A stretch of DNA of 64,000 nucleotides. Source: Euclidia mi (lineage: Eukaryota > Arthropoda > Insecta > Lepidoptera > Erebidae). The notes beneath the pieces are model-generated. The model did no database searches and had not been told where the DNA came from. It saw nothing but the letters and a program-made list of their open reading frames with translations. Where the stretch lies: assembly GCA_944739405.2 (NCBI GenBank), contig OX123182.2, positions 100,853,279 to 100,917,278 of the forward strand, read 5' to 3'. Positions within the stretch are counted from its first letter, which is position 1; every line of letters starts with the position of its first letter. The position numbers and the translations under genes were made by a program. This document shows positions 9,756 to 20,327 of the stretch, one piece after another.

Positions 9756-11985
9756 GAAGTGACTGTGATGTGCGGTGACGTTCTTTCTTTTTATTTCTAA
9801 CTAGAGGACGCCAGCAGCTACGCCTACATTTTTTTTTAATTTACCCGTTTTGGCCGATCCCGTGGGAATTTCGGGAAATCCCTTCTTAGTGCACCCCTAC
9901 GGTCCCCAAAAAACATACACGCCAAATTTCAGCTTCCTGCGCCCAATAGTTTCTGCTGTAGCGTGTTTGTCAATCAGTAACGCAAGGATTTTATATATTA
10001 AGATGATTGCCGCAGACGATACAAGTTTTAATAAGTACCAATATTCTAGTTACTACCTTTTCCATTTATCGATGATATGAAAATATTATATAATTTGTTT
10101 TATGTAACCTTGTTTAGATAATACATAATATGCCTGTTGACAATTTATGAAACGAGTAAAGCAATATTCATATGAGACCCCTACTTATTTTTGAAAGATT
10201 GAAGTAGATTTTTTATGTGTAAAGGTGTGTAATAAATTATGACCTTGTAAAAGTAACTACAATATATTAATAATATTAAAATGGTTCTACATAAGCTGCT
10301 GTGCAGTAGAAATGTTCAAACTTTCGAGTTTTTGGACTAATGCTTAATATGCGTTTACATAAAATATTATTTTATAATATTATTCCATTGTTTTATTGTT
10401 ATTCATTGATTTATATATGAATTTAATAGTAAATCATAATTGAGTTATTTTTATACAGGCTTATCATTGGTATGTTGCCTAAGGTATCAAATTGTAGACG
10501 TGTTAACTGAACCTTTACCAACACTATATGTTGCGCGTGGCTTTACCTTATAATTTTATTAATTATTATGTGTCTCAAGCAAAAACAGAAGTTATCTTAG
10601 ACTCAGTAGTTTTCAGGTAGATTAAAGTAATTGTGTACCTATAGCAAATCTTTCAGTTAAATAAATTGATTTACTTACACTATATTCTTTTTGAAAAAGA
10701 GACGAATATTTTTGGCCACAATATTTTTCAGTTAACATATATGTTTCTTCTATTTATAATAATCATTACCTATTTGGCACGCATATAGCTCATGACAACA
10801 AAAGTATCGAGTTTTTAAACTTGACACCAACTCGAGAATTTATTCACGGTTAAGTGATGTCACCTGCATCTACATCAGCAATAAGTGCAATAACTTGTGT
10901 AAACTTAATGTAATTTGTAATGCAGTAATATTTTAAATGAAACGACTGAATATTATTATAATATATCTAATGATTCTTTATATTGTGTTATCAGATTTTA
11001 CTGAAAACGTAGAACTGTACATGTTTATTTAAACGTTGTCAAAGTATGAAATGAATTATTTTTAATAGGTTTATGGAAGGCCAAAGAAATGTATAAGTAT
11101 AAACGGTATTAAGAGTCTTTTTGCCACTTTAGGATGTAATTAGGTACCGTCGTCTTGAATATGATAAGATAAGAATATTGAAAGGCTGTATATAATAGAT
11201 AAAGTATGGTATTACAATGAGTATTTTGTTGTGATGGTTTTATTGTGTAGAGAGTTATAAGTATTAGATGGGAATAATTTGGTAACTATGTTTTTGATAG
11301 CAATATGGACTGATCACCCAAAAGCGACGTTGAATTAATATATACCATAATATTCATGTGCAAAGTTTAAATGCTTTGATATTGTTTGGAATTATATTGT
11401 AAGATATGAGATATTAGTAGGTACACCGGGGTAAAGATACATTTATGGGTTCTGTGCCTTCAATTTATTCATAGTGCAAACGAAATTTTTCTGTGAAAAT
11501 TGTTGGTTACCAAAGTAGTCTTAAAAGGAAGACCCTTATTATGATAAATAATGAAAGTCGACTAAGAAGTAAAATGTATCTTATGATGATTATGATGAAT
11601 TAAATGATAAAAGTATGTCCGGCTGGTCCGATGCGAAAAAATATGTGTACCTCGAACCAATGTGACGATTGTGATGAATATATATGTGTACCTACGTTGT
11701 GAAATGTATGTTTTTATGGATAAAGAAAGATATACCTATTATTTGAAAAGAAAAACGGTGTGTTGGTTTTTGTATTTGTATACTTAAAGACATGATTTTG
11801 TGTAACACAAAGATTATTAAATAATTAATAACATTTTATGGCAAAGGAAAATTATTTTTTTATAGTAAATGTTGTTACAAAAAGTAGATAAGTGATTTAC
11901 TTAAATAAAGATAATAATAATATTCAGTCAGTTATGTAAAGAGGTTGTTTGAATTGTGAATTAAGAAATATAATATGTTATTACT
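9756..11985. other. Intergenic, nothing assigned
   Basis: Strongly AT-rich sequence with no supported gene. The short frame at 9850-10080 has no recognisable family. Confidence 0.5.
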
Positions 11986-11987
11986 TG

Positions 11988-12310
11988 GTATAATTTTTTT
12001 TTTTTTTTTTTATGGTAATAGGCGGCAAACGAGCAGACGGATTGCCTGATGGTAAGCAATTACCGCCGCCCATGGACACAAGCAACACCACAGGAGTTAC
12101 AAGTGCGTTGCCTCCCCTTGGGGTTGGGAAAAGGGATAGGATGAGGAGTGGGATCAGGAAGAAGGGATAGGGGATAGGGCCTCCGGAACTCTCACTCACC
12201 GAACGAAACGCAACAGCTTAGGTACTGTTACTTTACGTCGATTTTCTACGAGAGGGTAGTACTTCCCCGGTCGAGCCGGCCCATTCATGCTGAAATCAGC
12301 AAGGCTCTAC
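11988..12310 (-). repeat. Poly-A-tailed retroposed repeat
   Basis: A T run at 11994-12010 reads as a poly-A tail on the minus strand. The adjoining body (GGTAATAGGCGGCAAACGAG and the GC-rich text through about 12310) matches in style a very abundant lepidopteran repeat. It has no reading frame of note. Class (SINE or LINE 3' end) is not resolved here. Confidence 0.6.
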
Positions 12311-12781
12311 TACCTTGTAATAATTTTCTTCATATGCGTTTTTAAATAAATATTATCAAAAAATTATGTTTGCACTTATACAAAAATTCTATAATTTTTA
12401 TATTTAGTTTTGTTTTGTTTTATGATGTGTTTGATTCATTCTTTTTCGTCCGAATTATGTATGTAGGTACCATTACAAAACTATAATAAAATGTCAACAG
12501 TGCATTGTAGTGTATAATTTCATTTATTTTTGTTATTTTTAATATTAGGAATGGTTTTATATACTTATGCAAGACCACATTATGTAATTGTGTTTATTAA
12601 AACTTTTTATGGTATAAAAATATGTTAACATTTTTTTTATAAAAGGGGAAGTGTAGTGTATGACGCGCCTTCCTATATATGAACATGTAACTGTGTATTT
12701 TATGGCATTACACAGTTGTATTTAGAACAAATAACATCTTTCATTTCGCCTCCCAAAGTCGCAACACACAACATTGCATGT
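12311..12781. other. Intergenic, nothing assigned
   Basis: AT-rich, with no supported feature. Confidence 0.5.
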
Positions 12782-13075
12782 AAAGTCAAAGTCAAAATCA
12801 TTTATTCATCTAGGTCACAAGGTGACGCTTATGAACGTCAAATTTTAATGTACATTACTTAATGCTTCTGCATTTACTGCCCATTCGCAAAGCAATAGGT
12901 AGAACCACGAGAAAGAACGGGCAATAAAACTCGTGGCCACTCTTTTTAATCACCAGTGTTATGTTACATATTTTGTTTTTGTAAGGAGCTGCAACTGTTT
13001 CACATTCTAATTAATTACTTGTAAATAGTAATTAGGAACATACATATTACTTAAATAATTAATGCAGTTACCAAT
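12782..13075 (-). repeat. 5'-truncated LINE 3' end (same family as 34840-37707)
   Basis: The sequence is the reverse complement of the 3' untranslated region of the LINE ending at 37707. Shared blocks include the text about GTGGCCACGAGTTTTATTGC and the terminal TGACTTTTGACTTT-like repeats. Only the last 290 bases are present, typical of abortive target-primed reverse transcription. Confidence 0.75.
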
Positions 13076-13237
13076 TTAAGTGCTGTGGTAGCCTTTTAGT
13101 GTGAATAGTGTTGATATTATATTTTATACTTTGTTTGTAACGAGATTTTTGATATGGCTTATGATACAATATCCTTTTTTTTATGGTTTCCAATTGTGCA
13201 CAGACTTCTTTCTACATAGTGGTATTATAATAATTAC

Positions 13238-13300
13238 TTGAGCCGTGTCTTGGAGAGTACGCTAAGCCGTCGGTACTCTTAGTGATCTTGGGTCAGTCAG
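13238..13300 (+). repeat. SINE fragment
   Basis: A short match to the middle of the SINE at 19225-19602 (CTTGAGCCGTG, then AGCCGTCGGTACTC). It has neither the B box nor the tail. Confidence 0.45.
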
Positions 13301-13507
13301 TTTTTTACTTTTACTAGTCAGGAACCTGGAAAAAAACTGACTCGGTCGCGGAAGTCGCAGAAGACATTCTGTCACATCTGTACATACTATTAAGCTTAGG
13401 CGCAACCGAGGCAATGCAAAGAAGATGATGATAATTATTCGCGTATTATTTTCACTCCTTTTCATATTTAGAATTAATATTAAGCGTATTACTTAATATA
13501 ATAAATA

Positions 13508-14347
13508 ATAAGGTAATACTTGCATCTTCAGCGGAGGAGTTGCAGGAGATGGTAGCAATCATGCATGGTGCGTTAGAGAGGAAAGGAATGAAAGTGAATG
13601 TAAGTAAAACGAAAGTTATGGTTTTTGAAAAGGAGGAATGCGTTACGGCTTGTAATGTTTTGATCGATGGACAGCGAGTGGAACAAGTGAATGAGTTTGT
13701 TTACTTAGGTACGTTGTTTACAAGAGATGGTAAGAATGAAGAAGATATTGAAAGGAGAGTTAATGCAGGTAATAGTGTGAATGGAGCTCTGAAAGCGTTT
13801 ATGAACAGTCAAAACGTGTCCAAAAAGGCACGTTTGGCTGTACATAGAGGCGTGTTAGTGCCTACCCTTATGTATGGTAGTGAAAGTTGGGAATGGCAGA
13901 AGAGATTTGAAAGTAAAATAAATGTTGTAAAAATGAGAGCACTGAGAAGTATGTGTGGTGTGTCTTTGACCGACAGAGTAAAGAATTGTGTGATACGAGA
14001 GTGGTGTGGGGTAAAAGAAGATGTAGTGACAAGCATTGAGAAAGGCATGTTAAGATGGTTTGGGCACATGGAGAGGATGAATGACGATAGACTGACAAAG
14101 AAGATATATAAGGCAAGTGTGAATGGAACAGGACAAAGGGGAAGACCTAGGCGGACGTTCTCTGACCAGATTGGAGACATCCTGAAAAAAGGACAAGTCA
14201 GAAGTACCCTTAACAGAAGAGCATGCATGAGAAACTTGATGGGAGTGAGTGAAGCAAGCGAGGTATGTCAGGATCGTTGCAAATGGCGTTCCGTAGTCTC
14301 TGCCTACCCCTCCGGGAAACAGGCGTGAGTCTATGTATGTATGTATG
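13508..14347 (+). mobile_element. 5'-truncated RTE-like LINE, reverse transcriptase C-terminal part
   Basis: An open frame from about 13512 to 14328 encodes the region after the RT catalytic box. Visible blocks are NVSKTKVMVF, FVYLGTLFTRDGK, PTLMYGSESW, LRWFGHMERMND and GRPRRTFSDQI, which are typical of the thumb and C-terminal region of RTE-like LINEs. It ends in (ATGT)n at 14331-14350. A 14-bp target-site duplication TATTAAGCGTATTA flanks it at 13478-13491 and 14348-14361. The frame is unbroken but lacks endonuclease and most of the RT, so the copy is dead on arrival. Its last 50 bases match the short elements at 18626-18854 and 41780-42011. Confidence 0.8.
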
Positions 14348-14462
14348 TATTAAGCGTATTATACATATTATATTATCCAATGGGATTTATAAGAATTGAC
14401 ATTGCAGTGAATGATAATAAAAGATAAGATTAAATGTCCGGAACTATCTTCTCCTTATGTGA

Positions 14463-14489
14463 ATCGATAAGATAACCACATTATATTTA
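14463..14489 (+). promoter_or_regulatory. Proximal promoter of SDR copy 3 (GATA site plus TATA-like box)
   Basis: ATCGATAAGATAA (14463-14475) is followed by TATATTTA (14482-14489), with the ATG at 14542. It matches the copy 1 module base for base in both motifs. A second GATA-like site, AAGATAAGAT, lies 40 bases upstream. Confidence 0.5.
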
Positions 14490-14541
14490 GTCCTTGCTCG
14501 CTATAACTTTGTAACATTGTTTTAAAATATCAGGCAAGAAT

Positions 14542-15300
14542 ATGAGTCTTTAAGGCAAAGTGGTGCTAGTGACTGGTGCTAGTTCGGGTATAGGAGCCGC
14601 CATAGCTATCAAGTTTGCAGATGAAGGAGCACAAGTTTGTTTAGTTGGAAGAAACCAAGAAAAGCTCAACAACGTCGCCAAGAAGTGTGGAAATCCCTTA
14701 GTCCTGATAGCTGACATTGTTAAGGATGAAGACGCTAAACGAATTGTAGATGAAACTGTAAGGTACTTCGGCCAATTGGATGTTTTAATAAATAATGCTG
14801 GGATTGGCTACTTTGCCGGTATTTTGCAACCACAAGCCATGGATATCTTTGACCAAGTCATGGCTACGAATCTACGTGCACCCGTACTTATAACACACCT
14901 CGCAGTTCCCCATCTTGTGAAAACGAAAGGCAACATCATCAATATCTCCAGTGTTGCAGCTCTACGAGTGCTGACTTTTAGCTTTCTCTACAACACGTCG
15001 AAAGCTGGTTTAGATCATTTCACGAGGTCGATTGCCTTAGAGTTAGCACTAAGTGGTGTTCGTGTCAACACTGTAAGTCCTGGACCAGTGTTTTCAGATA
15101 TAATAGAGAATGCAGGTGCAACTAAAGAAGAAGGTACAGCTGCTTTTGAAAGATATAAGAAAATGACAGCTCTCGGGAGAGTGTCTGAGCCTGAAGAAGT
15201 AGCTGATTTAGTCATATTTTTGGCAAGCGATAAAGCTAAAGCAATAACTGGTTCGACGTATGTTACTGATAATGGAGTTATGTTGAGTGGTTCGGTTTAA
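14542..15300 (+). pseudogene. SDR copy 3, nonsense at codon 4
   Basis: A 252-codon SDR aligned end to end with copy 2. It keeps TGASSGIG (11-18), NNAG (84-87), NISSV (134-138), Y150/K154 and the C-terminal ITGSTYVTDNG. The start reads ATG AGT CTT TAA GGC AAA, so the conserved Gln codon (CAA in copies 1 and 2) has become TAA at 14551-14553. No in-frame ATG follows until residue 100 (14839), which would remove the cofactor-binding half. The rest of the frame is undamaged, and the promoter resembles that of copy 1. This is therefore a very recent pseudogene, a polymorphic null, or a sequencing error. Splicing from an upstream exon into the AG at 14552-14553 is possible but nothing else supports it. 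Confidence 0.8.
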
Positions 15301-15699
15301 TGATGTCCACTAATTGTACAAATATTTTTTTTTATCGTACAATGATAAATAGGTATAGATTATTTACCGATATTGAAAATAAATGAAATATGATTGGATT
15401 GCTTATCTTTGTCTTTGACACGCCATAACCACGTGTTTTTAATATTTTCGTTTCTGAAATTAAATGTTTTAATTATGTAACTTACTCTAGCATCATACTT
15501 AAGCATACTATATTATCACCTATCGATACAAAATATGACACAAACAAACTAAAAATATTACATGAGATCTAATTTCTCAAAAGAAATGTTACTTGTTTTG
15601 TTATTCGCCGTCGTCTTAGCAGTATCGTCCAAGACTTTTCGCCTTGGAGCCTCGATTCCGATTACTAGTCTAACCAGGTTGATGGAGTATAAGGTTTAA
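15301..15699. other. 3' flank of SDR copy 3
   Basis: AT-rich sequence with no further gene. AATAAA at about 15379 could serve as a polyadenylation signal for copy 3. Confidence 0.45.
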
Positions 15700-16165
15700 A
15701 AAGTTCCGTAGTCAACTACAAGGAGCCTTTATACTTTCGCCATGTCCGTTCGTCCGTCTGTCTGTCCGCAGTTTTACGCGGAAACTATAAACATAAGAGA
15801 GCTGAAATTTAGCAGGGTTGTAAATTGTGATAAATAAAATTCTAAAAAGATTTGTACTAAGGATAATTCCGATAAACGTCACTGAAAAGTTGTTATTTTT
15901 CTATCATGTCGTGTAGGGTATCGTTAGATAGGCCTTTTAAATACTCAAAGGGTTTGCTTTAATATTTTTACTCAGACATCCGTTTGCGAAATATTTAGCA
16001 AAAACCATCAATTGCAAAGTACTACGCCATATTAGTTTCCGCTGACATATGAGTAACATAGGCTGTATTTTATTGTAGAAAAAATAGGGGTCCGTAAGAT
16101 ATTTGGGTATTTCGGGTACGCGAATTAGTTCCCTCAGGACGCGGATGAAATCGCGGAAAACGGCT
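15700..16165 (+). repeat. Lepidopteran dispersed repeat
   Basis: It contains GTTCCGTAGTCAACTACAAG, then CGTCCGTCTGTCTGTCCG, and ends in an ATCGCGGAAAACGGCTAGTG segment. A related style (CGGACAGACAGACAGACATT with GGCTACGGTACCCTAAAA) occurs at 24820-24900. No reading frame. Confidence 0.5.
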
Positions 16166-16361
16166 AGTGATCACATAAAAAAACAAAATTTTCAATTGAA
16201 AACAATTTGTGGCAGTGAGGAAAACTATAAAAAATGAACAAGAATGCTCATTCTATGAAGTTAACTTACGTACAAAGGCAGAACATTGTTCGGTATTTTT
16301 ATTATTGTACTTTCTCTGAGTTTTTATAAAAGCCGCCATTTATTTTCGGATTAGTCTTATT

Positions 16362-18520
16362 CTTCTTCTTCTTCTTCTCAGTCGTGTCGCTCTTGGCAGA
16401 GCGGTCGTGGTCACGTTGAGGCATCCTCATTGGTGGTAGTGGCGGATACAGCTCTTTGCACGATCTCCCGCCATTTCTCCCTGTTGGCAGCTTTCCTGGT
16501 GCAGTCGGATACGCGGTTTCCTATTGCGGATTTCACCTGGTCAGTCCAGCGCATAGGTGACCTGCCGCGCGCCCTGGTTCCCTCCACCTTTCCCTGCACA
16601 ACCAACCACTCTATGGAGTCATTGTCTCGCCTGGAGACATGCCCAAAATATTGGAGTATACGCGACTGCACCACGGCCGACAGACGCTGTGTGATGCCGA
16701 GTTCCTGGAGTATGGACACGTTAGTGCGGAACTCCGTCCACGATATCCCGAGCATCTTCCTCTAGCACCACATTTCCAAAGCATCTATCTTCCTCTTTTC
16801 CAAGTCGCGTACTGTCCACGTCTCTGCCGCGTAAAGGAAGATGGGGAAAACAAGAGCGCGCACGAGCCTGACTTTAGTGGCTTTAGTAATATTGCGATTC
16901 CGCCACACTTTCCTCAACTTGTCCATCGCAGTTCTCGTTATGGCCATGCGTCGCTTAACTTCATCTACGCAGCCGCCGTTGTTTGAAATTAAAGCCCCAA
17001 GGTATACGTAGGTCTGAACCACGTCGCAGTTCGCAATATGAGTCACTTCGGGCAAATTGTCATTGACGCGATCCACGATCATAATCTTGGTTTTAGATCG
17101 GTTTATCTTTAACCCAAACTTAAGGCTTACGCGCTCCATTCTGAGAAGTAATTCCTGCATAAGGTTAGCGTTACTCGCAAATAGAGTGGTGTCATCTGCG
17201 TACCGCAAATTCGCAATTTTGTAGCCACCAATCGCAACACCATCGGTCCAGTTTTCGAGAGTGATTCGCATTATAAGCTCGGTATAGACGTTAAAAAGTA
17301 AAGGTGAAATTATGCATCCCTGTCGCACACCCGCACTTGGATGGAAAGTAGCTGAGAGGAGGTCATCTGTCCGCACTGAAGCTGTTCCCCCTTCGTAGAA
17401 CTCTCTGAGCAGGTGTACGAGGTGTTGTGGTGTGCCCATGTCCAGTAGTGTTTTCCACAACGTTGGCCATTTCACCGAGTCAAAAGCCTTGGAGAAGTCA
17501 ACAAAGCATATATATGTCGGCTTGTTGAACTCTCGAGCTTTTTCTATAACTTGGCGAACGATGAGAATCTTTTCACGGGTTCCTTTACCCTTCACAAAAC
17601 CGGCTTGTTCCGGCGCAATTTCTCTGGACAAATATGCCTTTAGTCGCTTATTTAAGATGTGTAGCATTATTTTGCTAGCGTGTGTTATCAAGGCAATAAG
17701 TCGAAAGTTGCTACACTTCTTCGTGGAACCCTTTTTATGAAGCGGAGTGAACACTGTATGAGCCCATTCAGAAGGCCATTTACCTGTGATCCATATCCTG
17801 TTGCAGATTATATAGAGAACGCCAAGCTCTCCCAATGCCCGTATTGTTTCAATTGAGATCCCATCTTTCCCTGTGGCTTTCTTATTCTTGAGGTGTTGAA
17901 TACCAGCTCTTACTTCTGACTTAAGAATATCCGGCTCGAACGTGTCACTCGCAGGCTCCGTAGGTGCAAAGTTTCGCGACTGCGGATCTTGAAACAGGGA
18001 CTGACAGTAAGTCCTCCAAACTTCGGAAATTTTGTCCAGTTCAGTAACTACCTGGCCTTTGTGGTCTTCGATGGCCCAGGTTTTGGACGGCAGCGTTTTC
18101 GTGATGAGGCGGATCTTGTGATACAAGTCTCTTGACTCATATCTGTCAGCGTGAGCCTCAATTTCCTTACACAAATTGTGAAGGTAGGTATTGTGATCTT
18201 GTCGGCATTTAAATTGTATCTGACCCGACATTTTATTGATATCCTTGATACCGGCTCCCGCTGCTTTCATCTGTCGGCGTTTTTCAACGAGCTCGAAGGT
18301 GCTATCAGTCATCCAATGCTGTCTTTTGTGGATAGTAATTGGTGGTGCTGTTTTTGCGACAGTTGTTGTAATAAGCGACTTCGCTCGGTTCCATAGTGCG
18401 TCGGGTGTTTCCATAGCCAGATCCGCTTTAGACCAATGTGACCAGTTCTGTTCGACAATCGAACGGAGTGTCGGAACATCTTTCACCTCTAGCTTCCTCG
18501 GCTTCTGAATGATTCTGAAT
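16362..18520 (-). mobile_element. 5'-truncated RTE-like LINE with 13-bp target-site duplication
   Basis: GATTAGTCTTATT flanks the insertion at 16349-16361 and 18521-18533. The minus-strand 3' end is a (GAA)n tail (16362-16379). The coding part (16411-18486) begins in the linker before the RT, so the endonuclease is missing. RT blocks are visible in order: KNKKATGKDGISIETIRALG, FRLIALITHASKI, ICFVDFSKAFDSVKWP, AGVRQGCIISPLLFNVYTE, LRYADDTTLF and FGLKINRSKTKIM, followed by YLGALISNNGG and QYFGHVSRRDNDS. The frame has a single in-frame stop, TGG to TAG, at about 16759, within the motif EMWC-stop-RKMLG. Confidence 0.85.
16411..18486 (-). pseudogene. LINE reverse transcriptase, one internal stop
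   Basis: About 690 codons of the RT and C-terminal region of the LINE at 16362-18520. The catalytic box is YADD. The only visible damage in this part is the Trp-to-stop change near 16759, beyond the RT core. It is unlikely to be active, as the endonuclease half is absent. Confidence 0.8.
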
Positions 18521-18562
18521 GATTAGTCTTATTAGCCAAAAATTATTTGTTAGAAATTCGCG

Positions 18563-18911
18563 TAATTAAATGTGTTTAAAATGTAGTTTCGAGCAAGTTT
18601 AGCTGTCATAACTGATATTAATTAATACATACATACATACATAGACTCACGCCTGTTTCCCCGAAGGGGTAGGCAGAGGCATATTAAACGCCCACTTTTC
18701 GCCAGTATTTTGATCCCACGTAATAGGTGGCGAGCCTATTGCCGCTTATTGGGACATTTTGTTTGCCAGAGCCTCGTCCGATGATCGGCAGGTGCACCAC
18801 TTGCAGGTGAGATTGGCTTGGGACCCTAAGTTCTTGGTGGGAACCCTATTCACCCTGATATTAATTAAATGTGTTTAAAATGTAGTGTCGAGCAAGTTTA
18901 GCTGTCATAAC
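18563..18911. repeat. Imperfect 50-bp direct repeat interrupted by a SINE-like insertion
   Basis: Bases 18563-18612 and about 18862-18911 share a block that begins AATTAAATGTGTTTAAAATG and ends TTTAGCTGTCATAAC, with one clear mismatch. The element at 18626-18854 sits between them. A tandem repeat probably existed first and was then split by the insertion. Confidence 0.6.
18626..18854 (-). mobile_element. SINE-like element with ATGT tail, copy 1
   Basis: The minus strand ends in (ATGT)n (18628-18643 as CATA repeats). It matches 41780-42011 in inverted orientation along most of its length, including blocks about CGTGAGTCTATG and CCTATTACGTGGGATCAAAA. CTGATATTAATTAA flanks it at 18612-18625 and 18855-18868. 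Its 3' 50 bases equal the tail of the LINE fragment at 13508-14347, so it probably borrows that LINE's machinery. Confidence 0.7.
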
Positions 18912-19224
18912 AAGTGTACCATGTTCGCAGCGGTCATGGTTCTAAACGCAAAAAAAGTTAATAGCACATATTTTAATGATATTTTTAAAACAGAAGGCTA
19001 ACTCTCGTATTTTACATGATATTGACATTATATTTTGAACGAAATGAGATTAGATTTTGAATGGACTTACAATTCGTCGTTGACATATTCTTCAATTATC
19101 GATCTAGTCGCGATATCATTCAAATATCGTTGATTTAGGAGAATACCATTTATGTCATAAGTATGACACTGATATTATATTGAAACTGCATTTTGAAATA
19201 ACTTATTTAGGAGAATTAGACCTC

Positions 19225-19602
19225 AGGAAAAGCCAACAGACTGCCATGCAGAGGGTATCGGGTTCGAATCCACGGCGCGCACCATTGACTTTTCGGAGTT
19301 ATGTGTGTATTGAATTGTTCATTATCGCTTGACCCGTGCCTCGAAGAGCACGTTAAGCCGTCGGTCCCGGTTGTCATGAAGATCTTTGAGAGTCATAACA
19401 GGGCGTCAGTACCTTTTAAATAAACTAACACTAGTCTAAACCATGGAATATCGCTATCCCTTCGGGTTGCGGAGGTCAGACAGGCAGTCGCTCTGTGGAA
19501 AAGCTAATATTCAGCCAAATCCGGTTAGACTAGGAAGCGGACGCTAAATTGAAATTGGGATAACGCTAAGAGAATGATGATGATGATGATGATAGTGCAC
19601 TG
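19225..19602 (+). repeat. tRNA-derived SINE, copy 2
   Basis: It contains a perfect B box, GGTTCGAATCC (19261-19271), then TGCCTCGAAGAGCACG and CGGGTTGCGGAGGTCAGACA. It ends in a (GAT)n run at 19575-19592. It is better preserved than the 715-1085 copy. Confidence 0.7.
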
Positions 19603-19616
19603 ACAAGTTTTTTATT

Positions 19617-19990
19617 TTAATAGCTTTGAAGGCGGTTCGGCGTTACACCGAAACCGTAGGTTCTAGGCGACTTGGGAAGGATTAATGGACTGTGTCTAAA
19701 GGATGGCGAGTTCTGGTCACCTAGGATTGGAATGGGAGAGAATTGTGAGTGGGTATAGGATATTCTAAGGATGCTGAAGGATGAGGGGCACCTACCTTGT
19801 ACGTCAGTCCTCTTTCCTTGCAAATGGCAGCCTCCTGGTGTTTTCGAGATGAAGCTGCTTGATTCACTCCACTACACAAATCACTCCCATTCCAATCCTA
19901 GGCGACCAGAACTCGCCATCCTTTAGATACAGTCCATTAATCCTTCCCAAGTCGCCTAGAACCTACGGTTTCGGTGTAACGCCGAACCAT
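19617..19990. repeat. BEL 5' LTR remnant arranged as an inverted repeat
   Basis: The plus-strand piece 19887-19989 ends in the LTR end CGGTGTAACGCCGAACCA. The piece 19621-19886 is the same LTR in reverse orientation, beginning with the inverted LTR end. About 100 bases can pair as arms around a spacer of about 145 bases. The true 5' LTR start is therefore missing. The pattern fits a template switch or inversion during integration or repair. Confidence 0.75.
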
Positions 19991-20327
19991 TTTTTTGATC
20001 CATACGAGTCGGATTCATTCACGTTTTTATACGTTATATCGCTATACCTAGGCAGTTATAGCACCTAGCTATACTCCTAGTCTATTCACATAACAGTCAC
20101 ATGGTTGTTTCCGCCCGCTTCAGTAGGTAATATACTTTTATGTAGCTACCTACTTACTCAATTATTATTTCTGGAACTATCATAGTTGTCTTGTAAATCT
20201 CATATTTCGAGCAACTTTTAATTCCACAGCTCTAAAGTGTTGCCTACTTAGCCTACTTAGGTAAAATAATAGGTACATTAGATATTCTTATTTTGTTTCG
20301 GTCTCATTAGCTTATACTTACGTAAGC

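Noticed and set aside
13809..14228. Long frames antisense to LINE RT regions (also near 16430-18500, 44421-45300 and 60359-60559)
   Set aside because: They are shadows of the coding strand, where the RT motifs are clear.
14552..14553. Splice acceptor that would bypass the stop in SDR copy 3
   Set aside because: The paralogues have an uninterrupted first exon, and the promoter and leader of copy 3 align directly with copy 1, so a simple nonsense change is more likely.
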